NCBI GenBank assembly: GCA_037178675.1
Contig: JAYMGJ010000734.1
Coordinates: 1-64,000, forward strand
Reading direction: 5' to 3'
DNA: 64,000 nt
Source: Scleroderma bovista
Lineage: Eukaryota; Basidiomycota; Agaricomycetes; Boletales; Sclerodermataceae
Shown: one piece after another, positions 12,464-24,783 of the stretch
How the letters are laid out: every line of letters starts with the position of its first letter
Position numbering within the stretch: the first letter of the stretch is position 1
Program-made: the position numbers and the translations under genes
Notes under the pieces: model-generated
Told to the model about the DNA's origin: nothing
Database searches by the model: none
What the model saw: the letters and a program-made list of their open reading frames with translations, nothing else

Positions 12464-13519
12464 ATGCCCATCCAACAGCCGTCCAACCAAATCAAGTGAG
12501 TTTCATACTGGCATCGCCGTCAAGCATCTCAAACATCCACAGGCTCACAAACGTTTCTATTGTGCGTCTAAAGAAAGGCGGGAAGAGATTCGAAGTAATA
12601 GCAGCTACACTTTATTTGTGCGCCGGCTTACCCTTTGGTCTTCAGATCGCTTGTTATAAGAATAAAGTACAGGAATGGCGCAGCGGGGTGTATGTCTGAT
12701 CGTCTTGACTAATGGATACCTGAGGCTCAATAACAGAGCCAGCGAAACAAGTCTCGATGATGTCCTCCAGATCTCAAACGTATTCATCAACGTATCCAAG
12801 GGTGAAGTGGCCAAATCTAATGACCTCCAAAAAGCATTCGGGACTTCATCAGTCGATGATGTCGTCAAGGAGGTAGTGCAGGATGGTCTGCTTCCGATCT
12901 TTTTGCTGATACTCTCGTCACCCCCTGTAGATCTTGAAGAAGGGAGAGGTGCAGGTTGGCGAGAAGGAGCGTGAACATGATCTTACAGCTCTTCGCAAAG
13001 AAATTGCCACCTTAGTAGCTGAAAAATGTGTGGACCCCGCCACTCAGCGTCCCTATCCAGTCGGCATGATCGAGAAGGCCATGGCGGAAGCGGGCGTAAG
13101 TGTGAAGACTGGAAAGAATGCCAAGAGTCAGGTCCGTCTGATCTTCCATGTGTGAACTGCTTTTCATGTCAACAGGTGGCGGAGACTCTCCGACTGATCC
13201 AATCTGGATCAAAGTTGCCAATTCAACGTGCACGGATGCGAGTGCGGGTTGTCGTCCCAAATGTAGACGGTGAGCGGCTTGAGGAACAGATAAAGTCCTC
13301 AGCAGAGCGTGTTGAGCGAGAAGAGAAAGGGGAGATTTGGGAAATTGTATGTTCTTTCTACAAGATGCCTGGTTTCACAACACGAGGACTGATGTACTAC
13401 AGGTGATGCTAATAGATCCGACGCAGTTCAAGACCCTGAATGAGCTGCTACTGAAGGAGTGTAAAGGAAAGGGTCGACTAGAGACACTTACATTGGCAGC
13501 TATGGCAGATAACAGCTAG
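12464..13519 (+). CDS. SDO1: Ribosome maturation factor SBDS/Sdo1
   Basis: Seven exons (12464-12495, 12543-12594, 12646-12689, 12737-12872, 12931-13131, 13176-13346, 13403-13519) splice in phase to 250 residues, the normal length for the family. Sdo1 works with the GTPase Efl1 to release eIF6/Tif6 from late pre-60S subunits in the cytoplasm. Family signatures are [17 protein letters not shown] near the N-terminus, [14 protein letters not shown], then [19 protein letters not shown], the [12 protein letters not shown] segment and [13 protein letters not shown]. All three SBDS domains are present. The start is the first ATG, 101 bp from the divergent BAR-SH3 gene, so the two probably share a promoter. 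Nothing is odd apart from the small 5' exons. Confidence 0.95.
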
Positions 13520-14511
13520 GTGATCCTTGGGTAGGATTTACTCATCTAGTGCCTTTCCACTTTAAGTTGCAGGCGACTGACTTCGCCAGGTATTACTCAT
13601 GACAAGGTATCGAGGATGACTGTGTCCGAGGTCCCGCATCGAGTCATATCTTCAGAGCCATGGTATTTGTACGATTCTACGTACCTTGGTCATGAGTTCT
13701 CTGTTGAGCGGAGCTGCATTTTTAGAAAATTCTGCCTACATCCAACCCAGTACTAAGGTAGTGGACATGACAACTCGACCCTAATCACATGATGCGTCAC
13801 AGTGTGACGCTGTGCTGTTAAGCACTTACAACTTGCGGGAACGTGCGATACGATACGATACGAGTGGTACAACTGAGGGTGCGGAAATATAGTTGGGCAA
13901 GCTTAGACACGCAGGCAGTGGGGCAAGAAGACTCAGGCTTCAGATTGGAATCTCAATTTACTCTACTCTGAAGTTCATAGTCTTGGGACTGGCTGCGCGA
14001 TGGCATCTGCACACGATGGTATCCACCATCCGCTATCCATGTTCAGCATCAACTTGCTGTTGGGTCCGAGTCAGCCTCAACACCTACACCCAGCGTTCGA
14101 CAAGAATCTGAGCCATTCCCTTAAACCATCCAGCGTGCTCGTGGCCCTTAGGAAAGTAAAGTGGCTGGGGGGACATTGTTTGGCAGTCAGTCATCCAAAT
14201 TTAGACTAATCATGTTAGCCGAAGTAATTTCGTATGTAGATGTTCAGGTTGCAAAATTAATTACAGTGACATCTTGGCAGTATAGGTCTACTACACCATA
14301 TTGTCCTGTCCTTTGTTGGATAACCTACAAAACAGCGCAACAGATTTTCGAAATACCTTCCCTATGAATTGTTATTAATTTGAGTGTGTGTTTGTCACGC
14401 TGTATCACATGATTATGGTCGAGTTGTCATGTCCACTACCTTACTACAGTTCTCGTTTACATAGTCGTTGTTGCTTACGTACGCGATATTATTCAGTGTT
14501 CACTGTTCACC
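13520..14511. other. Intergenic/promoter region upstream of MFAP1
   Basis: About 1 kb with no supported gene. It holds the 3' flank of SDO1 and the presumed promoter of the MFAP1 gene. A short CGATACGATACGATACGA tandem tract (5-bp unit) lies near 13,847-13,864. Confidence 0.5.
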
Positions 14512-16235
14512 ATGTCTACCGTCCTCGCGACACAAGTCAGGAAACACACAAAGGGCCCAACAAAGGCGGCTGGACGTTATTGGAAGGGGAGGGCACCAAA
14601 GGGGGTCGAAGCTGTTTCAGAATCGGAGGAGGAGGAACAGCTCGAACAGGAGGGCGATGTTCCCGTAGGTGGAGAGCATGACGTTGTGGATAAGGATGAG
14701 AGCGAGGAGGACGAAGACTTGCCGACGAAGGCACTCCCTGTGAAAGGCTCAAGAATCCAGGTTACCTTGAAGGATATTTCTATCTCACGGGAAGGGAAGG
14801 TTATTGCAGCTGGCCGGGATGAGTCTGGGCGGATGGCCAAAGGTGAGTGAATGTAGAATTCAACCTAAACAATAGACTTAAACGTTCACAAGAGGAAGAC
14901 GAGGAAGAATCTGAGGAGGAAAGTACAGAAACTGAAGAGGAAGAATCAGCGGCAAGTCGTCTACTTGCACTTCATTGTGGTACTGACCCCTTGCGCAGTC
15001 TGGCGAAGAGTCCGAATCCGAAGATGAAAAGCGTAAACCTATGTTTAGACCAGTTTTTGTACCAAAGTACGAGGATATTCGTGTCTTAAATCCGAACCAA
15101 CTACTTATCGCGTGTACCGATACAGACGCGGACGCGTAACAATAACAGAAAGGGATGCGATTGCTCAAGAGGCCGAGGAAATGCAAAAGCGACAAGAACT
15201 TGCTGCAGAAGAAAGAAAGAAAGAAAGTTATGATCTCGTCGCCGAAAGTATCAGACGAGAATTGGCCGAGAGTAAGAAATTCCTTCTCTTATTGTGTTCT
15301 GAGTATTTATGTAGCCTTCTTACAGAGGAAAAGGAAGATGTTATCCCAGATGTTGATGATACCGACGGACTTGACCCGGAAGGGGAGTTCGAGGCCTGGC
15401 GGTTACGAGAATTGGGAAGGATCAAGAAGGAAAAAGAGGAAGAGCTTCGGCGTGAGGAAGAAAGGGAAGAGATTGAACGGAGGCGTGCACTTCCGGAGGA
15501 ACAGCGGATGAAGGAGGATCTTGAACGGGCCAAGAAGTCGAGAGACGAGAAGCCCAAGGGTCAACAGAAATTCCTTCAGAAATACTGGCATAAGGGTGCA
15601 TTCCATCAGGTCAGTGGTATATTCGTGAATCAATTAGCGAAATCTCTTGATACAGGCTCTATAGGATGACGAAGTTCTCAAAAGACACGATTATACCGAA
15701 GCTACAGAGTCCACCGTGGACGTTTCGATGTTACCAAAGGTGATGCAGGTCAAAAATTTCGGGAAACGTAGCCGAACCAAGTATACGCACCTTGTCGACC
15801 AAGATACCACAGTGAGCGCTGGTGGCTTCGGTGGTGCTGGTTCCATCAAGTCAGGTGGCTTCTCTACTGATGGAGGTGGCTGTTTCCTGTGTGGTGGGCC
15901 ACATCTTAAGAAGGGTAATCTGTTTCTGATGGAATGCGAGGTTCTAGCTAATCACGTTCTTCATAGATTGCCCTCAAAATACCGGTCTCCCCACTGGTCC
16001 CCGGGGGAAAGTTCCGTGGCACGACCACGATATTGGGGCTGATGCACGAGATCGTCGCCCGCCGAGAGAAGATAAATTGGGGCGTCTAGATAGTGGTCAC
16101 AATACATACCGTCCTCATACCAGACCAAATCGATCCAGATCACGGTCAAGGTCGCCATACGAGGACAGACGGAGAGCCAGAGAAGCGGAGCATAACCGGG
16201 ATAGCTACCGTGAAAAGCGCCGTCGTCTAGATTAG
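14512..16235 (+). CDS. MFAP1: Microfibrillar-associated protein 1-like splicing factor with zinc knuckle
   Basis: Seven exons (14512-14842, 14893-14951, 14999-15066, 15126-15271, 15326-15609, 15665-15914, 15967-16235) give 468 residues. MFAP1 is a spliceosomal B-complex protein associated with the tri-snRNP and Prp38. The acidic N-terminus leads into [20 protein letters not shown], long charged helices rich in Glu/Arg/Lys, and the conserved end of the domain ([44 protein letters not shown]). A C-terminal CCHC knuckle (CFLCGGPH...C) and an Arg/Ser tail follow, consistent with RNA contact. Exon 2 can only be joined in frame through a GC donor (GCG|GCAAGT at 14,952). It is tandem with, and 222 bp upstream of, the RdRP gene. 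Confidence 0.92.
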
Positions 16236-16457
16236 CTGTGGTTTGTAACATTTATGGACACCTTCGTGCTGTGGACCGACAACCCTTTCTAGATAACTGT
16301 CAATCCGATAATCAATAACCCCTATCACCATGTTACTTAAATACGCAGCCAGAGTGGGTTCCTGTTCGCCGTTGCCCTTGGTGACAACAACCTAGTGAGC
16401 AGCAAGGTGAGCAACCTACTCTCAACTTGCAGCTGCTGCTCACCATAAGTTTCCAGC

Positions 16458-19400
16458 ATGGACCTCTACATGCGCCATGTAGCGCTGGCCGCAAACGTTG
16501 ATGACCTCAAAATCGCGTTCGCCGACGTTCTCCATAAACCGCCCTTTCCTCTCAACCCTCCCTTGAATTTTGACCTCTATTTTTTTACGAAGTACAACCC
16601 ACGACTAGGCAAGGTCGGAATACTCAACCTTCCAACCGCTGAAGCGGGTGCTATCTTTCTAAACGCGTACGGTGCATCCGGCGTCGTCGTCAAAGGGCGC
16701 CCAATTTATTTCAAACCTAGCATAAAACCGATTAATGAAGCTAAGGTTGCTCAGCTCAACTCCATTCCATGGAAAGACCCGCGGGAACTGCAGAGGGAGA
16801 GGGAGAGATTGATAAGCGAGGGTAGGCCGCATGCTCTCACCCAGTTTGCTTTTGGTCGGTTTCTCGCAGATGGGAAATTCGTCTCCGAATGTACTGCTGA
16901 AGGGGATGCCGAAGTTGCTTGCGAGATGGAGCGACGGGAAGTTCGCCTCACACTCCGCAAGCAGCAACGACATTCCCATCCTGAAGACGATATCATCTCG
17001 ATGCTGACGATGCAATTATCCGGAGACACAACAATCACTGTTTCGTATTCGCCTCAAGTGGTGGTTGCCATATTAGAACCTCGTGAAGCTGATACTCCTG
17101 TCATATTCCTCTCTGCAAATACGTTTCCGGTCTTCAAGTCGGAAAAATCGGGAGGGCTCTTTGGAGGCGACAAGATGACCGTGTCCCGCATCCAGGGACT
17201 AATACAGGACAGACCTATGCCTCCTGGCTGTTTCAGCCTGATGTGCACGTTCTCCAACGACAGTGATCGCGATGCATTTGTTCACGCCTGCAAGACGAGG
17301 CTTCGAATTCACCATCGTCAACGCGACTCTATACCCGTCGTCGAGGGCGATGCGTCCTACGATGAGGGTGATCTTGAGCGCCTTCTTGTTCGCCTACCAT
17401 TCGGGGTTGCATTCGAGTTGGAAAAAGCAGTCAATAATCGAATCATGAGCATCACAGGGGCTCTGTCCTTGCAAGACGAGTTGCTAGAACTATGTCAACC
17501 TCATTTTGACCACGACCCAGCTTCTATACTCAGGAAATTTGCTACCCACTTGGAGGAGGAGGGCTCAAATCGCAGAGGTCATAAGCGTCGCCATCAATAT
17601 GCCCCAGGTGGCCATACTTTGGTTGGGCGATTCAGACATACCATCAACGAATATCTCGAGGAACAAAAGAAACCGAAGAGGAGACTTGCATCGTCGAATC
17701 CCGCAGCTTCCTATACCTATCAGCTGACCTTAACGCCAACACGACATATCTTGGAAGGTCCAAGTGTTGATCAATCTAATAGTGTTCTTCGTAAATTCGG
17801 TAACAACGAATGTTTTCTTCGCGTCTCTTTCCAGGACGAGAACGGCTCGAAGCTTCGAGGGGACTTTGAAACCTCGATTAGTGACCTGTTGGCGGAACGT
17901 TACCGACCGATTCTGCTGAATGGTTGTCGGGTAGCAGGACGCGAATATAGTTTACTCGGTTACTCCATGAGTGGTCTTAAAGAGCACTCCATGTGGTTTG
18001 TTACTCCCTTCAAAGATGCTGGTGGTAAAAAATGGGATGCAGAAACCATCAGAGATAGTCTGGTATGTGTTTTCGGGCATCTCTTCGACGTGGTGTTAAC
18101 ACGAACTAGGGGGACTTCTCTAGGACTTCAGCACTATCCGGCGAGACTTGGTGCTCGTTGGTCTCAGGCATTCTCTGCTACCGATCCATCTATAACTGTT
18201 CAGCCCAACGAGATTATGAAAATCGATGATCGCAAGTCACCATCTGGGACTGAAATGACAGACGGATGCAGTCCTATATCCACTGACCTCATGCGTGCAA
18301 TCTGGACGGCGTACCAGCGGACAAGGCAACGCACCACGAAGAATAGCCGTCCTTCCGCTCTACAGTTTCGTCTCGGAGGATCGAAGGGAATGGTTGTCGA
18401 GGATAACACACTTGTCGGTAAAGTAGTCTGTCTCCGGCCTTCCCAAACCAAATTCGAAGCGCCGGATAACCGTACATTTGATATCCAAGCCACCTCTTTG
18501 CGCCCAAAGGCGATGTTCCTCAACCGACCACTCATCACATTGCTAGAGTTTCTGGGTGCCAACTGTGGCCGCATAACTGAACTTCAAGACGTCGCCATCA
18601 ACGAAGCACGATCCCTCCGCTCTTCTATGGTCGATGCATCCAACGTGCTCCAACAGCATGGATTAGGTGCATCGTTCAACTTCCCGTCCATGCTTAGCAA
18701 CATAAAGAAGGTACTTCGTTTGGACTTCGAGATGGACGACGGTCAGGTGGGCTACTGCAGCGACCTTTTGGCTAATTCCCTCGAATGCTCCGAAACACAT
18801 ATTTTGCGGGAACTCAAGTATCGCGCTCACATCAATGTTCCTGGATCATATACACTGTATGGGGTGTCAGACGAATGGAATTGCCTTGAGGAAGGCGAGA
18901 TATTTGCCACGGTCTTCGATCAGAAGAAAGGGATACTGGAGGAGATTGAGGGCAGTATCGCAATCACTCGTAGTCCTCAAATCCACCCTGGGGATGTCCA
19001 GCTTGTCAAGGCAGTTAGGCGAGACCAACTCAAGCACTTGACTAATGTTGTCGTATTTTCATGCAAGTGAGTGGTCTGATACTGTCGTGGGATCGTATTG
19101 ACTCTGATAATACTTAGGGGTGATCGACCATTAGCATCCTGTCTCGGTGGAGGAGACCTCGATGGTGACGACTTCAATTTGATTCTGGACGTATGTCTCA
19201 ACAATTTCTTCATACATACTTGTCTGACTGGATCCCCAAGCCCGACCTGCATCCCAAGGAGACTTGGGTTCCCGGAGCATACAAATCCCTTGGGAACAAA
19301 AAGACGGAGCACCCTTGCGGCATTCCCGATGTCGTCAATTTCATCTTCGACTATGTGAGTACAGTGTTTACATCCTTGTCCTTCACTCAAATTTTCTTAG

Positions 19401-20335
19401 ATCGAGTCAGACTTAGTTGGTCAAATTGCGATAATGCACTTGAGGTTCGCAGATCTCAATGACCCCGGGTGTAAAGAATGTCTTGAGCTGGCAGAGCATG
19501 CATCCCATGCAGTGGATTTCCCAAAAACTGGAACGCCTGTGAAGTTCCAAGATATTCCGAGGCTGAAGAAACAGCCGAAGCCGGACTTCCTTTCACGCGA
19601 AGGACGAGATTCGACCGGGGAGAATTTCTACAATAGCAAGAAACTACTGGGTCACTTGTTCCGTCGTGTCCCTCTGGAGCACTGGATCCCAGATGAATGG
19701 AACGGAGTAGAATCCCCTTCCAATGGTGAAGTGATTGAACACGCTTTACGTGGTGTTGGGCTGTACGGGCTCGGGTTACCTGCATTAGAAAGGCCGCTCG
19801 AGGAGCTCCACAAGGAAATGCAGTACTTGCTTGATGAGTACTGCGATCAACTAAATGCCATTGGAAAGGTCCACACACTTTCGAGGAACAAGGATATCCC
19901 TGTTTCAGAAGCCGAGCTCGTCAGCGGGACCCTTATGGCAAATTGGTCGGACCACCACCGACGCCGAGAAGCGGTCAATGCTATGAATTTGCAAGTGAGT
20001 ATAAATTGTCGATTGGTTATTCCTGAGCATTGTCTCATATTGTCTAGACACATGAACTTGTCCGTGCTGTGCGGGCTGAAATGCGAGCGAGCGAGGCGGA
20101 CCATCAACAAGATGAGGATGAGGATAATACCTTGGACGACTATGACTATGATGAGGAAGACTTTTATCACGAGAATCGGTTGATCGCTGAGCATTTCAAG
20201 CGTGCTTGGGCGGCGTGGTATGTCGCTGAAGAGACTTTACGTGGATATCCGGCCTCCTATGGTCCTCAAAGTTTTGGTTTCATCGCTCTCGGAAGAATGC
20301 TAGAATTGATCAAAGCAGCAAAGCAACTCCTTTGA
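16458..20335 (+). CDS. Cellular RNA-dependent RNA polymerase of the RNA silencing pathway
   Basis: Five exons (16458-19066, 19118-19190, 19241-19354, 19401-19994, 20048-20335) give 1,225 residues. Such enzymes copy aberrant single-stranded RNA into dsRNA that Dicer processes in fungal quelling and heterochromatin pathways. The catalytic loop is intact: CLGGGDLDGDDF, with DLDGD at residues 883-887. Other family blocks are visible, such as QTKFEAPDNRTFDIQ, the KAMFLNRPLITLLEFLG region, PGSYTLYGVSDEWNCLEEGE and IAITRSPQIHPGDVQLV. The C-terminal part keeps the long helical region ending in YHEN...AEHFKRAWAAWY. The first exon is 2.6 kb without introns, unusual for this window. The start at 16,458 is the first ATG after the MFAP1 gene. 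It faces UMP1 tail to tail. Confidence 0.93.
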
Positions 20336-20550
20336 CACGGCAACCTCAACGCCAAATACTTGGTTCAATTGGGATGTAAATGTATATCTTGTCGCAACAC
20401 TTACCCTGCTTCGTGTAACAAACGTTTCTGATCATTCTAAGAGTGTATTTTCATGAAAATGATACAGTCATCTATATTTACATGTGCAGCTTTCTCTCCA
20501 TTTCTGAGTGGATACTGAAAGACGGGCCGTGTTCCATGCCTTGAAGTGGG

Positions 20551-21116
20551 TTACGGTATGCTTAGCACGAAATACCTGGAACACACACCTAGGAAAAAGT
20601 CGGATGGATCCAAAGTTTCATCTCGTCCCATCAAAATGTCAAGATGGACATTGCTACGACGCAAAGTAGGCATGTGTGGGTGCTGGAAGGACAATAATTA
20701 AGTTAAGCATCCAGTATGGATCCCCCCATACTTACGGTCGAAACCATCTTGCGTTCCATAAGTAGCCGTGCTGGAGCATGGAGGCCATGTAGGTTTCGTA
20801 ACATGGTTAGCTTGAGATTATCTTGGGTTTCCTCCCACTGCAAGACGATTCATCAGAATCCACTATATCGGAGCATGGGAGCACGTACGCGAGTGAGACG
20901 GTGTTCGAGGTTGTTGCTAGACGATCTGGTTTCTGCTGCGATGCTGCGAGGTCCATACTGTAATGTATCGTGGACGCCAAAACTGTTAGCCGTGTCTTTG
21001 AGTGATGCAGACTTGGATGGCGCGGCTGGTACAATGCGCATGGATGGCTGCTGTCGTGGCACGAATCAGCTACTGCTCAACGATGTCAAGGCCGGTGTCA
21101 TTCTTACCATGATCAT
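20551..21116 (-). CDS. UMP1: Proteasome maturation factor Ump1/POMP
   Basis: Four exons (21116-21108, 21050-20889, 20837-20736, 20682-20551) give 134 residues. Ump1 is the chaperone that joins half-proteasomes and is then degraded. Signatures are SKSASLKDTANSFGVHDTL, YGPRSIAAE, WEETQDNLKLTMLRNL, LHAPARLLMERKMV and MPTLRRSNVHLDILMGRDE, all in family order. The first coding exon is only nine bases (ATG ATC ATG), placed because it joins in phase to the conserved part. An internal ATG in exon 2 is an alternative start. The last 12 residues after PSDFFL differ from what I recall of relatives, so a further 3' exon may exist. The gene is divergent from the RanBPM gene. Confidence 0.88.
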
Positions 21117-21329
21117 GGAAGAGGAAGTAGTGCTAAGACGCGTCATTCAGTGTGTGACAGCCAGTGTGACATTTCCCCACAGTGTGACACTTATCGAGTC
21201 CCTTATAACCACGGACAGCTCTGGGCACTGCTGGTCTCCAGCTTTCTTTCTATCTAAGCATATCTTCACGCCAGCCCAATCCCAGACCAGAGAACCATTT
21301 CACTCACCGCCGTCGTGGAAGTCCCTGAC

Positions 21330-24015
21330 ATGTCCAATAGGCCCTCCAGGTCCCCCAGCATCCCAATTCGGGGCACAATCTCATCCTCACCTGCCCGCAA
21401 TATAGAAGCAGTGATTTCTATACCTTCCTCCATCAATACGGCCCAGTCACGACCTCGAGTAGTGGGCACAGGCTTGTCCGCAAGGACCAGTGGAGCACAT
21501 GAACAAAGATCTCTCGGCTTATCCTACGGCCGCCTCAATAATGCTATGCCATCAAGTCCACCCACGAGATCTTCCGCTCGCTCCCTGACCCAGTCTGTTT
21601 CTGACCGTGGATCCTTCGTTCCGTTCTCCACTTATGAACCACGTGTGATTAGAGGCGACTCCACACTCAATCCAGATATCGCTTGTACCTCGACCTCGTC
21701 TGTTTCACCTTCACGCACTCGACGACCCAGTGGGACCAGGGCCTCGAGCACCCAAAGGTCGTCAGCACAACATTCCACATTTGCCAACTCGGAACTAGCA
21801 CCCTTTCCTCGTCCAGCGTATCTCGAGTATTCCGCCTTGCGCAACCTATTACAAACGGAAGTATCTTCTACACACCCTTCCCGTAGAGCAGAACCAGCTT
21901 TGAGGGCCGATTATCCCTCTGGTTCCAGGAGGCCCCGCAGGTCCCCCTCTGTCGACAGCGACGAAGATGACTCGAGTCCGCCTCGGGAATTGCGCAAGAC
22001 TCCTCCCCCAGTGGTATCTGCGACCTTACCGGCATTATTAATACCCACCCGGTGGTGTGAAGAAATGAGGAACCCGCTGCTGACCGTATCAAGCGATGGG
22101 ATGGAGCTTGTTTACCAAGGTGAATCCAGCGTTCCATGTCTAGTGAAAGATATTCATCTCTTTCAGGGACACCTAGCACAAATGATAAAGATACCGCTAC
22201 TGCTCGCACAGCAGTTCCTGTCCCGCCCGCGTGTGGTATATATTACTTTGAAGTTGAAATAGCAGGCAAAGCGCAGAAGAGGTATATCCGTGTATCGATA
22301 CTATGAGCTCTTACTAATAGACTGACCAACAGTCGTGTTGCTGTTGGGTTCGAATTCCAGAATATAATATGAGGTTTGTCAATGACGTGCACAAACAGCT
22401 TTGTAGGTCGCGACGTCAAGGTTTCCCGTTTACCAGGATGGGAAAAGAACTCATGGGGTTATCACGGAGACACTGGTATGATATATTCTGGTGACAGGAG
22501 CGGTACTTCCTTCGGATCTCTATTTGGGGGTAAGTGAAGCGTTGTCGTACATGGCATCTTTGCGATTTACGTGTTGGGTAGTTGGAGATATCATTGGTTG
22601 TGGTGTTGACCTCAGCCAGAACAAAGTGTTCTACACGAAGAACAGTTCTCTTCTTGGTAAAAATATTCTCGCTACGGATACAACTTATCCTGATCAGGAA
22701 CTCTAGGCACCGTGTTCGACAACGTTGGAAAAGACGGTGATATCTATCCTGCTATTGGGCTCTGCCACATGGGGGAATCCATCAAGGCCAACTTTGGTCA
22801 GGAACCTTTCAAGTACGACATAGAGGATCATGTGCATCAACAACGTAACCAAACGTGGGCGAAGATACAATCCTTTCCCTTGAAATGGCCCAGCGAGTGT
22901 AAGCCCAATGAGGGTACTGGACCTGTGCCGCTATCTGTTTCCGACGAGAGTGTCAAAATACCGATCGACGAACTCGTACTGACGTATCTGTCACATCACG
23001 GATATGCCCGCACTGCGCGCGCATTCGAGGCGAGCTGTAACATTAGAGGAGGCGTCCAGACATCTCCATCACCGACACAGGCGACCACATCATCTACTCT
23101 TACGGAGGACTATGGCATGGTCACGGACGAGACTTCCACTGCCATTTCCCCTTCTCATAAACCATCCAGAACCGCCGCAACCGATGATATTGAGATCCGG
23201 ACACACATCGTACAATCCGTCACTGTAGGTGACATTGATACCGCGCTCACGGAAACGCGAGCGTATTTCCCCCTTGTTCTCGAAGCGGACGCAGGAATCA
23301 TGCTTTTTAAGCTCCGGTGCAGGAAGTTTGTGGAGCTTGTATTAGAAGCAGCGGAACTGAAGAAAAAAATGCGAGCGGAGGAGTGCGGGATGACCGTTGG
23401 TCCCGCAATTTATGACGATGCACAGAACAGTAACGGTGCCAAGTTCTTTGCTGACGGCATGGACATGGATGTCGATGACGAACACTTAGGAACGGGAATG
23501 AGAAATCTCACTAATGGGAATGCCTCCAGCAGCCGTATTGAAATCCCTGCAGCTATCGGACGAAAGCCTTCTTCGAATTCCGTGCCTGTCAACTTGGCAG
23601 CTGAAACTGCTATCCAGTACGGTGCTGCGCTGGAAAAGGCGGTGATGTACGGACAGGAGTTGGAGACAGACTACAAGCATCGCTCGGAGGTCCGAGCGAT
23701 TTTTAAGCGGACATCCGTGATTATGGCTTACTACGACCCTCTCGAAGCGGGAGGGGACGCAGCTGCAGTTGCGGGACAGTCCGCAAGGGTAGCTCTTGCG
23801 ACAGAGTTGAATCAAGCCATTTTGCGTAAGCATATCCCCGATTGACAAGAAACAACTGATGAAGTTTGTTTTTCGTAGAATCTCAAGGTCGACCTGCACA
23901 ACCCTTATTGGACAAGTTGTATCGCCAGACCGCTGCCTGTCTTACGCAGCTCGCTTTGCTAGGGAATGGGGCTGCTGCTTTCGTGGACATGCAGAAAGAA
24001 TTATTGGACGGTTGA
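21330..24015 (+). CDS. VID30: RanBPM/Vid30 (Gid1)-like SPRY-LisH-CTLH-CRA protein of the GID/CTLH ubiquitin ligase
   Basis: Seven exons (21330-22119, 22167-22281, 22333-22347, 22399-22529, 22582-22656, 22707-23825, 23879-24015) give 793 residues. The protein is a scaffold and substrate-receptor platform of the GID/CTLH E3 complex. The first 240 residues or so are disordered and rich in Ser/Pro/Arg. The SPRY domain follows (PPACGIYYFEVEIAG, DVKVSRLPGWEKNSWGYHGD, DIIGCGVDLSQNKVFYTKN, FDNVGKDGDIYPAIGL). Next come a LisH motif (ELVLTYLSHHGYARTARAFE), CTLH (IVQSVTVGDIDTALTETRA) and a C-terminal CRA region. A 15-nt microexon inside the SPRY domain is required to avoid an in-frame TGA. The start at 21,330 is the first ATG of the frame. 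Confidence 0.9.
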
Positions 24016-24147
24016 TAGCCAACACATTTAGTATCACACGGATTTCCAACTACGTCCCCACTCAGAACGTTTGTGGCTTGCATGAGTATGTGTAGAATTA
24101 CAGCTTGGGTGTAGGTAATTGTAATAAGTAATGGGACCGTATGCTAT

Positions 24148-24744
24148 TTATGAGACGGTGAATGATTCACCGCACCCACAAGCATCCTTGATATTAGGAT
24201 TATTAAATACGAACTTGGCGCTGCAAAAAATGTCCGGTTAGTGAGCCGTAACAAGAGTATAGTACGCGGGTGTACTCGCCTCAGAGCATCCTGCTGCCAA
24301 TCCATTTCACTGCCGATGATAGAGAATAATGCTTTGCTGTCTATGAGAACCTTGACGCCATCCTGTTCAACTACCTCATCGAACTTTTCTGGCTGGTCAA
24401 CGTAGTCAAGATGGTATGAAAGTCCAGCACAACCCTTGTTCCGAACGCCGATGCGAATGAGTTGGGGTGTGGGACCTTCCGACAAGTCTCGCAGTCGTTT
24501 TGCAGCATGAGGAGTCTGTTCGTTGAAGAATGTCAGAGTTCCGATTCGGAAGAATATCAGATGATGCACGTACAATCGTTATTGCCCCCTTGGTGGACCG
24601 AATTGTCGGACGGACCCGCTTGACCGCTGAAGGTGGGGAGAGTTCGGACATGATTGTGCGGCGTTGGAACGAAAACAAGAGCGCGGTGCATGCTGGTGAC
24701 CTGAAGACATGGCTGATACGCCGTTGTGCGAGTGCGAGAACCAT
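24148..24744 (-). CDS. ISA1: Mitochondrial A-type iron-sulfur assembly protein Isa1
   Basis: Three exons (24744-24574, 24515-24280, 24220-24148) give 159 residues. Isa1 acts with Isa2 and Iba57 to make [4Fe-4S] clusters in the mitochondrial matrix. The N-terminus is Arg/Ser-rich and short on acids, as in a presequence. The A-type domain holds the three conserved cysteines: C86 in NKGCAGLSYHLDYV, and C150 and C152 in DACGCGESF. The second intron begins with GC (CTGAG|GCGAGT). No GT donor keeps the frame there, so this is a GC-AG intron. The gene converges on the RanBPM gene with 132 bp between stops, and its 5' end abuts a decayed cyclin C copy. Confidence 0.92.
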
Positions 24745-24783
24745 GAAGGATGGCCAGTACAAGACTGGCGAAATCAATTTCTC

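Noticed and set aside
20716..21405. 229-codon plus-strand frame
   Set aside because: It lies antisense over the UMP1 exons, whose minus-strand translation is clearly conserved.
22348..22398. In-frame TGA in the RanBPM/GID1 SPRY domain as evidence of a pseudogene
   Set aside because: An alternative GT donor at 22,348 and acceptor at 22,398 remove the stop and give the expected SPRY sequence.
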